Source: a bacterium (lineage in GTDB: Bacteria > Babelota > Babeliae > Babelales > GCA-2401785). Taken from it: a stretch of 5,864 bases of DNA. The stretch lies in contig DAOVOC010000057.1 in the NCBI GenBank assembly GCA_030629865.1, positions 1-5,864 on the forward strand, written 5' to 3'. The first letter of the stretch is position 1, and every line of letters begins with the position of its first letter. The position numbers and the translations under genes are program-made. Under the pieces are notes generated by a model. It worked only from the letters and a program-made list of their open reading frames with translations. It was not told the DNA's origin and ran no database searches. This document shows, piece by piece, positions 1 through 4,974 of the stretch.

Positions 1-137
1 CATTTTTACGATCATGTGTAAATTAAATAGTAGGCCTCGAAAATCTCTTGGATTTAAAACACCAGCACAAGTATTTTTTGAAGAAACTGGAGTAGTTATC
101 GGATAGGCTAGTGTTGCACTTGGGACTACAATTCGCC
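1..137 (+). mobile_element. Right end of an IS30-family insertion sequence with terminal inverted repeat
   Basis: The transposase tail is followed by about 27 bases (111-137) that begin GTGTTGCACTTGG and end AATTCGCC. This arrangement and wording resemble the right inverted repeat of IS30-like elements, which lies immediately downstream of the transposase. The left end is outside the window, so the repeat pair and any target-site duplication cannot be checked here. The outer boundary is placed at about 137 by resemblance and could be off by a few bases. Confidence 0.65.
2..106 (+). CDS. IS30-family transposase, C-terminal end (partial)
   Basis: Only the last 34 codons are in the window; the gene starts upstream of base 1. 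The frame reads N-S-R-P-R-K-S-L-G-F-K-T-P-A-Q-V-F-F and ends at TAG 104-106. The RPRK-x-LG-[FY]-x-TP-x-x-[VL]-F block is the well-known C-terminal signature of IS30-family DDE transposases, which cut and join the element's terminal inverted repeats. The frame continues open after the TAG as A-S-V-A-L-G-T. Similar VAL-type residues close some IS30 transposases, so the TAG could be a recent shortening or simply the natural end. The catalytic DDE residues are outside the window, so activity cannot be judged. Confidence 0.85.
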   Translation: MFTIMCKLNSRPRKSLGFKTPAQVFFEETGVVIG

Positions 138-139
138 TC

Positions 140-649
140 TTGAAAATGGGTGCTTTTGGCGAGTTTATTCAAATCCAGGATGGCGGGCAATATCGTTATT
201 TAATGACTCCGGATATTGCATTGCTACAAGGAGTTTGGTGTGAGTTTTCTAGTTGCGGCACAGTGCCTTTAAAGAATATTATGGATACATATTATGTAGA
301 TTTAGTGGGAATGTGTTTTCCATATGAGGAAAAAAGTATGTTAAAAATATTGTTTTGTCTTTGTACTTGGGTAGTGTCAATTCCTGATTTAATAGAAAGG
401 TTGAAACCTATAGCAGATTGGATTAGAAGCACTATTTTAAGAATAGAAAATAATGACAATATTGGACAGCCAAAAAAAATATTTGGTGATATATTTTATT
501 ATTTATCACTCATACCAAGTCTAGAAGATATAAAAGAGGCAAAAGATATATCATTGCATGATTTTAAAATTTATATATCCCAAATTATTCGTAATTTTCG
601 CAATACATCTTTAAAAATTCATTCCCAAGTTGGTTGTAATATTTTATAG
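140..649 (+). CDS. Hypothetical protein with Skp1/BTB-POZ-like N-terminal pattern, abutting an IS30 end
   Basis: A 169-residue soluble protein with no signal peptide or obvious membrane helix. Residues 9-60 follow the Skp1/POZ layout: a short strand leading to a DG (FIQIQDGG, 9-16), then a T-P-D-I-A-L-L-Q helix start (23-30), then V-P-L-K-N-I (42-47) and a hydrophobic helix ending in Cys59. Residues 66-93 resemble the later Skp1 helices (L..L......SIPDLIERL). Skp1 is the eukaryotic adaptor linking F-box proteins to cullin ubiquitin ligases. Residues 100-169 match nothing I recognise. The start is uncertain: TTG 140 or ATG 146 are possible, neither has a Shine-Dalgarno sequence, and both sit within ten bases of the IS end. 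The frame is open back to the transposase TAG at 104, so the original 5' end may have been replaced by the insertion. The family call is pattern-based inference. Confidence 0.55.
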   Translation: MKMGAFGEFIQIQDGGQYRYLMTPDIALLQGVWCEFSSCGTVPLKNIMDTYYVDLVGMCFPYEEKSMLKILFCLCTWVVSIPDLIERLKPIADWIRSTILRIENNDNIGQPKKIFGDIFYYLSLIPSLEDIKEAKDISLHDFKIYISQIIRNFRNTSLKIHSQVGCNIL

Positions 650-695
650 ATGGGCAATGGATTTCAAAAATAAATACTGCCTGGGCATTTAATTT

Positions 696-735
696 GAAAA
701 TCCCCCTCGGGGAAACTCGGGGGTGTTTTATTTTA
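696..735 (+). terminator. Probable rho-independent terminator
   Basis: CCCCC (702-706) pairs with GGGGG (719-723) around a 12-base loop. The downstream arm runs into a T-rich stretch (724-734), and A bases at 697-700 can pair with T bases at 726-729 to extend the stem across a small internal loop. It lies 46 bases after the stop at 649 and before the next gene, as expected for transcription ending between them. The stem core is only 5 bp, so strength is uncertain. Confidence 0.6.
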
Positions 736-760
736 CATGATTTATTAGGAATCAAGTTAT

Positions 761-1465
761 ATGAAAAAACTATTTTGTATTTGGTTATTTGGTATGATGT
801 TTTCTAGCGTTTTTTTGAATGCATGTTTTTTTGACTGTGTTAATGGACAGAAAAAATGTTTATCAAATGAAGTAAGACTCATCACACTTGGCGGTCATGG
901 ACATACAGTAATAGGGTTTCATGAAAGGCCAAAAGATGCGGAATTTGTTTTACTTCGTGGTGAAGTTTGCAATTATCAAAAAGTGTTTTCTGATGAAGAA
1001 GAAAAAGCAGTTGCTTTGAAGACAAGTGGTAGTTACTTTTCAAGTGCAGTTTTTATTCATCGCGATATAGAATTTTTAGCTCTTAACAGACTTCATGTCG
1101 TTTCTCATTGTCAAGATGGGAGTATTAAATATTTTAAAGAAATCAGTTCAGAAATTGGTAGATGCCAAGGTCTTAAGGTTTTATGTTTATGTTACAATTA
1201 CCTTTCTGAATTACCATTGAGCATGCATCGTCTAAGTGGACTCAAAGTTCTTTGTTTAAGCGGCAATTATTTTGATGAAGTGCCAGAGGTTATCCGTTTT
1301 CTTAAGCTCAAAAAGCTTGATTTGAGTGGTAATCAAATAACTGAATTGCCAAGTTGGTTTGCAAAATGGGTTGCTGAAAATGGGACATGTGTTGAATTGG
1401 GAGGTAATCCAATAACAAGCCAAAAGATAGAGCTTATCAACGAAGAGATTGCCGAAGTAGAGTAA
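761..1465 (+). CDS. Secreted or lipid-anchored leucine-rich-repeat protein
   Basis: A 234-residue protein. The N-terminus has a two-lysine start and a hydrophobic run (residues 4-21) ending in LNAC, where Cys22 could be a lipidation site. Asn at the -2 position is atypical for a lipobox, so ordinary signal peptidase cleavage is also possible. Residues 36-130 are unassigned. Three clear leucine-rich repeats of 22-23 residues follow, with LxxLxLxxN cores at 138-146, 161-169 and 183-191. Each continues into a [LV]-P-x turn (LSELP, FDEVP, ITELP). A final partial unit (VELGGNPI, 211-218) acts as a cap. Such repeats form curved protein-binding surfaces. AGGA at 747-750 precedes the ATG by ten bases. 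Export plus a eukaryote-like repeat suggests an envelope or host-contact role, but the partner is unknown. Confidence 0.8.
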   Translation: MKKLFCIWLFGMMFSSVFLNACFFDCVNGQKKCLSNEVRLITLGGHGHTVIGFHERPKDAEFVLLRGEVCNYQKVFSDEEEKAVALKTSGSYFSSAVFIHRDIEFLALNRLHVVSHCQDGSIKYFKEISSEIGRCQGLKVLCLCYNYLSELPLSMHRLSGLKVLCLSGNYFDEVPEVIRFLKLKKLDLSGNQITELPSWFAKWVAENGTCVELGGNPITSQKIELINEEIAEVE

Positions 1466-1486
1466 GAAAAATATATTGCCAAAATG

Positions 1487-1526
1487 AACTGAAATATGCT
1501 TTTGTTTGAAGTGTTGAATTTCAGTT
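1487..1526 (+). other. Inverted repeat, 9-bp arms
   Basis: AACTGAAAT (1487-1495) and its perfect reverse complement ATTTCAGTT (1518-1526) are separated by 22 bases, 21 bases after the stop of the leucine-rich-repeat gene. It could be a weak terminator, but it is AT-rich, has a long loop and lacks a T-run. Its right arm overlaps the -35 of the proposed promoter for the next gene, so an operator is an alternative. Confidence 0.4.
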
Positions 1527-1543
1527 AGTAATTTTGCGATAAT
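1514..1543 (+). promoter_or_regulatory. Candidate extended -10 promoter for the small membrane protein
   Basis: TTGAAT (1514-1519) lies 18 bases before GATAAT (1538-1543). The -10 is preceded by TGC, giving an extended TGnGATAAT element (5 of 6 to TATAAT plus TG). Transcription would start near 1550, about 35 bases before the ATG at 1585. Consensus matching only. Confidence 0.45.
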
Positions 1544-1584
1544 TTATTGTGATGTGATTTTTTATTTTATTTGAGGATAGCGTC

Positions 1585-1875
1585 ATGATGTTCTTGTTTA
1601 AACTTTACAAGTTTTTGATGATGTGGGGTTTTGCGGCACTCTTTGGCTTCTTGTATTTTCAAACACACGGTTTTTGGGGTTTTTTTAAACGTCCAGATGA
1701 TATATCAAACAAGCAGTATTTCTGGAGACTTTGGTTTCGAATCGGTCTTGCTATTTTATTATTTATGGCCATAAAAATGGCTTTTTGTTATCTGATGTGG
1801 GGTTCTGACCCAATGATGTATCCTAGAATGGGCCATTGGATGATGCGTAAAGGCATTGGGCACAAAGGAATGTAA
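1585..1875 (+). CDS. Small two-helix, methionine-rich membrane protein of unknown function
   Basis: A 96-residue protein that I do not recognise. Two hydrophobic segments (about residues 8-26 and 53-72) are probable transmembrane helices. The connecting loop is charged (KRPDDISNK, 35-43). The last 24 residues are hydrophilic and rich in Met, His and Gly (for example MGHWMMRKGIGHKGM). I count 13 methionines in 96 residues, a composition seen in some copper-handling proteins, but no defined metal motif such as CxxC is present. GAGGA (1573-1577) lies 7 bases before the ATG at 1585; a second ATG follows at 1588. A strong terminator lies just downstream, so this gene is probably the last or only one of its transcript. 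Confidence 0.7.
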   Translation: MMFLFKLYKFLMMWGFAALFGFLYFQTHGFWGFFKRPDDISNKQYFWRLWFRIGLAILLFMAIKMAFCYLMWGSDPMMYPRMGHWMMRKGIGHKGM

Positions 1876-1896
1876 GATACGACAGTGAAAATATTG

Positions 1897-1934
1897 AAAA
1901 CCCGCGGAGGAATTACTTCTTCCGCGGGTTTTTT
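1897..1934. terminator. Strong bidirectional rho-independent terminator
   Basis: AAAACCCGCGGA (1897-1908) pairs perfectly with TCCGCGGGTTTT (1921-1932). Four further inner pairs, one of them G-T, close a TTAC loop. On the + strand it ends in six T (1929-1934), and on the minus strand in TTTTCAAT. It lies between the convergent stops at 1875 and 1941 and should end both the upstream + gene and the minus-strand asnS operon. Confidence 0.92.
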
Positions 1935-1940
1935 GTGTTT

Positions 1941-2567
1941 TTAGAGTTGTGCTTGTACGTTGATTCTCTGTGTTGTTGTTCGAATCTGTTTTAATTCTTC
2001 TTGTATAATGTTAACTCGTTCTGCAACGCCAACAGGTGGTACATCAATAAAATTGTAGCCAAATTCGCGATAAACTTCTTTGAGTAAAATATGTGTTGCT
2101 TTGGCATCTTCTACCGTTCCCCAGCGTACCGCATTGCTGTCAGTTTCAAAAAACGGTAGAAAGTCGAGCATAAAAACAGCAGCAAAGTGATATGTTTTTG
2201 CAGCTTCAATAATTTCTTTGGGTGCTGTGATGCCAAAAAAGCGACAGAATGCGATTATGTCGACAGCGCTGCGGTCTAAAAATGCAGCCGGTTGCGTTGT
2301 TAGTTTGCTTTCAAGTTCGAGTTGCCGCGCCAAAAGCATTCTTTGAAAATCTGTGGAGTCACCGCGAGTTTGAATACCTTTTTTATGGCACTCTTCAAAC
2401 ACTAATGTTGGAATTTCGGGAACTCCTTGGTAGCCCAATTTTGTCATTTCATTAAGCAATGTTGTTTTGCCTGTACAAGCACCGCCAGTGAGAACATATT
2501 TTGGAGTTGCTTTGAGCTTTTTAGCCATTGAGGGAGAAAACCATTGATTGCGGAATGTTGTTTCCAC
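1941..2567 (-). CDS. P-loop NTPase of the AAA_28/NadR-like type
   Basis: A 208-residue soluble ATPase or kinase-like protein. The Walker A motif is G28-G-A-C-T-G33-K34-T35-T36, directly after a short hydrophobic strand (KYVLT). A Walker-B-like strand ends in F-L-D-R-S (96-100), resembling the Asp-Arg pair of nucleoside and nucleotide kinases. The C-terminal half has conserved-looking R148-W-G, a Y-R-E-F-G-Y stretch (166-171) and V-P-P-V-G-V-A-E-R-V (176-185), as in AAA_28-domain proteins related to the NadR kinase domain. No substrate can be assigned. The start is GTG at 2567: AAAGGAA lies about 6 bases upstream of it, whereas the internal ATG at 2528 is preceded by pyrimidine-rich sequence. 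It follows asnS by 74 bases on the same strand with no terminator seen between them, so co-transcription is likely. Confidence 0.85.
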   Translation of the reverse strand: METTFRNQWFSPSMAKKLKATPKYVLTGGACTGKTTLLNEMTKLGYQGVPEIPTLVFEECHKKGIQTRGDSTDFQRMLLARQLELESKLTTQPAAFLDRSAVDIIAFCRFFGITAPKEIIEAAKTYHFAAVFMLDFLPFFETDSNAVRWGTVEDAKATHILLKEVYREFGYNFIDVPPVGVAERVNIIQEELKQIRTTTQRINVQAQL

Positions 2568-2641
2568 ACAGTTCCTTTCTTCATAAATGCCTACGGTTGT
2601 TGTACAGCCTCTTTATCATTTTTCAATTAATTTTTGTTTGG

Positions 2642-4027
2642 TTAAAACTCAGCATGGCCTGGGTAGCGAGGGAACGGAATAACATCGCGAATATTTTCCA
2701 TTCCTGTTGCAAATTGTACAAGCCGCTCAAACCCAACTCCAAATCCTGCGTGTGGAATGCTTCCGAACCTGCGCAGGTCGAGGTACCATTCATAATCACT
2801 TTGGCACAGGTCCAGCTCTTCCATTCTTGATATTAAAACATCTAACCGTTCTTCGCGTTGGCTACCACCAGCTATTTCGCCAACACCTGCAACCAAAATA
2901 TCCATTGCTGCAACAGTTTTGCTGTCTTCATTCATGCGCATGTAAAATGATTTTATATCTTTTGGGTAGTCGGTAAGGATAACCGGTTTTTTAAAGTATT
3001 CTTCTGCCAAATAACGTTCGTGTTCAGAGTGCAAATCTTTGCCCCATGCAGCATCAAATTCAAAGGTTCGGTTAGATGCCTCTAAAAGCTTTATAGCATC
3101 CGTATATGGCAAGCGTTTAAACGATGTCTGTTCAACGTGTTCAAGTCGTTGAAGCAGTGTTTTGTCTATAAATTTATTAAAAAATTCTATGTCCTGCTGA
3201 CATGAATCAAGAACATGTTTTATGACGTATTTAAAATATTGTTCTGCGCAGTTGGCATCGTCGTTAAGGTCGGCAAAAGCGATTTCTGGTTCTATCATCC
3301 AAAATTCTGCCAAGTGGCGTGATGTATTTGAATTTTCTGCTCTAAATGTGGGCCCGAATGTGTATGTGTCTCCAAGTGCACAGGTGTAAGCTTCGACATT
3401 TAGCTGGCCAGAAACTGTTAGAAACGCTGGCTTACCAAAAAAGTCTTTAGAATTGTCTATTTTACCAGTAGACGTTCTTGGAAGGTTTTCTAAATTCATT
3501 GTTGTGGCCCTAAACATCTGTCCTGCACCCTCGCAGTCAGAAGATGTAATAATGGGCGTGTGGATGTACAAAAAACCTTTTTCTTGGAAAAAGTCGTGCG
3601 TAGCTTTTGCCAAAGCGTTTCGGACTCGTGTTACCGCGCCGATTGTATTTGTACGTGGTCTAAGATGTGCCATTGTGCGAAGAAACTCGAATGAATGACG
3701 TTTTTTTTGCAGTGGGTATCCTTCAGTTGGGCAAGTTCCTACGACTTCAATCTCTGTAGCTTTAAGTTCTACAGATTGCCCTTTGCCAGGGCTTTCTACT
3801 ATTGTGCCAGTTACACTTAGTGCTGTTCCCGTTGTAATAGTTTTTATAATTTCCTGAAAGTCTTTTGTGCTTTCGTCTAAAACAACCTGAAATCCAGAAA
3901 GCGTTGAACCGTCATTGATATTGATAAAAGCAAAGGTTTTTTGGTCACGTAGGCTCTTGGCCCAGCCTTTGATTGTTATAGCTTTTCCGACGTATGAATG
4001 TGAAATTTGGTTTATTTTTGTACGCAT
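2642..4027 (-). CDS. asnS: Asparaginyl-tRNA synthetase
   Basis: A 461-residue class IIb aminoacyl-tRNA synthetase that charges tRNA(Asn) with asparagine in the cytoplasm using ATP. Length agrees with bacterial AsnRS (about 460-470). Residues 15-95 form the OB-fold anticodon-binding domain (ITIKGWAKSLRDQKTFAFI...). The catalytic core follows: FLYIHTPIITSSDCEGAG (152-169, motif 1 region), the AsnRS-typical FGPTFRAENSNTSRHLAEF (224-242, motif 2 with FRAE 228-231), and GFGVGFERLVQF (428-439, motif 3 with Arg435). The C-terminus IRDVIPFPRYPGHAEF is also characteristic and separates it from AspRS. ATG at 4027 is preceded by AAGGTG about ten bases upstream. The presence of AsnRS implies direct Asn-tRNA formation rather than sole reliance on the amidotransferase route. 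It is the first gene of a probable two-gene operon with the P-loop NTPase. Confidence 0.97.
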   Translation of the reverse strand: MRTKINQISHSYVGKAITIKGWAKSLRDQKTFAFININDGSTLSGFQVVLDESTKDFQEIIKTITTGTALSVTGTIVESPGKGQSVELKATEIEVVGTCPTEGYPLQKKRHSFEFLRTMAHLRPRTNTIGAVTRVRNALAKATHDFFQEKGFLYIHTPIITSSDCEGAGQMFRATTMNLENLPRTSTGKIDNSKDFFGKPAFLTVSGQLNVEAYTCALGDTYTFGPTFRAENSNTSRHLAEFWMIEPEIAFADLNDDANCAEQYFKYVIKHVLDSCQQDIEFFNKFIDKTLLQRLEHVEQTSFKRLPYTDAIKLLEASNRTFEFDAAWGKDLHSEHERYLAEEYFKKPVILTDYPKDIKSFYMRMNEDSKTVAAMDILVAGVGEIAGGSQREERLDVLISRMEELDLCQSDYEWYLDLRRFGSIPHAGFGVGFERLVQFATGMENIRDVIPFPRYPGHAEF

Positions 4028-4056
4028 TGTGTCTTTTCACCTTTTTGTATCGAGAC

Positions 4057-4104
4057 GAATCTCGGATTCCATGAATCTATGATTCGATGAATCTTTGATT
4101 TACA
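4057..4104. repeat. Three 16-bp tandem palindromic units (phased GANTC array) in the asnS leader
   Basis: Three consecutive 16-base units: GAATCTCGGATTCCAT (4057), GAATCTATGATTCGAT (4073) and GAATCTTTGATTTACA (4089). Seen another way, GANTC pentamers begin at 4057, 4065, 4073, 4081 and 4089, always 8 bp apart, with a decayed sixth (GATTT) at 4097. Neighbouring pentamers are mutual reverse complements, so several 5-bp hairpins with 3-base loops are possible. A separate hairpin CGAGA-CGAA-TCTCG (4051-4064) overlaps the first unit. The array ends 30 bases upstream of the asnS ATG, so it probably lies in its untranslated leader or promoter. Confidence 0.8.
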
Positions 4105-4239
4105 ATGTTGAGCCTTCGACAAGATAGCTAAAAAACTAGATATAAAAAAGTTGATATTTAAAGGCGAATTAGACTTTTCCTTTATTCACGGCGAGAATCA
4201 TGTTGTCAGTGTTTTTTATGTAGTTTAGGAATCTGTACT
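4105..4239. other. Divergent intergenic region between asnS and the pseudouridine synthase gene
   Basis: These 135 AT-rich bases should contain promoters for both divergent genes, but I find none convincing. GATATAAA (4139-4146) could hold a weak -10 in either direction, without a good -35. Two further GAATC pentamers occur at 4195 and 4229, out of phase with the leader array. AGGA at 4227-4230 is the ribosome binding site of the following gene. No RNA gene or T-box-like sequence is visible. Confidence 0.5.
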
Positions 4240-4965
4240 GTGTCTGAAAAAAATACTATGGGACTTGCAAAATTTGTTGCGTGCGCTGGTGTCTGTGCTC
4301 GCAGAAAAGCTGTCGAAAAAGTTCGTCAGGGACTTGTGAGTATAAATGGTTATATCTGCTCAAATCCTGCACATCATATTTCAGATTCTGATCGTATTGA
4401 ATGTGATGGAGTGCTTTTAAAAATTCCTGAAAAAAAATATTACATACTTTTAAACAAACCCGTTGGTTATTTGACTGCAGCTTCAAATGATTTTGGCAAG
4501 CGAACTGTTATGGAACTTGTAAAAGATATTTGTGATCAGCGTAGTTATCCTGTTGGGCGTCTAGATTACATGACAAAAGGCCGTTTGCTGTTTACCAACG
4601 ACGGTGAATTAACACATAGGCTTACTCATCCTTCGTTTGAAGTTCCTAAAGCCTATAAGGTGACCATTGATGCTGATGTTGTTTCAGCACATGTGGATAT
4701 GATCAAAAAAGGCATCACTCTTGATGACGGCGCTATAGCAGCTGACAAAATTTTTTATCCTGATCCTAAAAACGGTCGCGTCTTGGTAATACAAATTCAT
4801 TCTGGCCGTAACCGCATTGTAAGAAGAATTTTTGAGCATCTTGGGTATCAAGTAACACAGCTTGAGCGTGTTGAATATGCTGGACTAACACTAGATGCAC
4901 TTCAAGAGGGTGAACATCGGTTTTTGTTGGACGAAGAAATTGAAATGATTAAATCTTATTATTAA
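4240..4965 (+). CDS. RsuA/RluB-family rRNA pseudouridine synthase
   Basis: A 241-residue enzyme that isomerises a specific uridine in ribosomal RNA to pseudouridine. Residues 8-60 form an S4 RNA-binding domain (LAKFVACAGVCARRKAVEKV...). The catalytic domain follows, with the KP loop YYILLNKPVGYLTA (67-80), the motif GRLD (106-109) whose Asp109 should be the catalytic aspartate, TNDGEL (119-124), and the C-terminal family motif HSGRNRIVRRIFEHLG (187-202). Size and S4 domain fit 23S-type RluB of Gram-positives and related bacteria better than the TruB or RluA families. RluB, RluE, RluF and RsuA cannot be separated by eye, so no symbol is given. The residues after the catalytic Asp (YMTKGRLLF) differ from the common xxTxGLLL pattern by an Arg. 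The GTG start at 4240 is chosen because AGGA (4227-4230) lies nine bases upstream; ATG 4258 is an alternative without one. Confidence 0.92.
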   Translation: MSEKNTMGLAKFVACAGVCARRKAVEKVRQGLVSINGYICSNPAHHISDSDRIECDGVLLKIPEKKYYILLNKPVGYLTAASNDFGKRTVMELVKDICDQRSYPVGRLDYMTKGRLLFTNDGELTHRLTHPSFEVPKAYKVTIDADVVSAHVDMIKKGITLDDGAIAADKIFYPDPKNGRVLVIQIHSGRNRIVRRIFEHLGYQVTQLERVEYAGLTLDALQEGEHRFLLDEEIEMIKSYY

Positions 4966-4974
4966 ATAGTTGCA

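Noticed and set aside
2249..2976. Three open frames on the + strand (2249-2455, 2528-2830, 2707-2976)
   Set aside because: They lie opposite or overlap the well-supported minus-strand NTPase and asnS genes, overlap one another, and show no recognisable domain; they are antisense shadows.
3453..3698. 81-codon + strand open frame inside asnS
   Set aside because: Fully antisense to the conserved catalytic core of asnS, with no domain; a shadow frame.
4037..4072. Possible 11-codon leader peptide before asnS (ATG at 4072, TGA within the asnS ribosome binding site)
   Set aside because: It has no Shine-Dalgarno sequence of its own and no Asn codons, so a classical attenuation leader is not supported. 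The TGA overlapping AGGTGA is probably coincidental.
4057..4104. CRISPR array
   Set aside because: The units are 16 bp, directly tandem and without unique spacers of CRISPR length, and there are no cas genes in the window.
4028..4239. T-box riboswitch upstream of asnS
   Set aside because: No T-box consensus (AGGGTGGNACCGCG-like), no specifier loop arrangement and no leader terminator are visible on the minus strand.
4256..4486. 76-codon minus-strand open frame
   Set aside because: Antisense to the S4 and KP-loop region of the pseudouridine synthase, with no recognisable domain.
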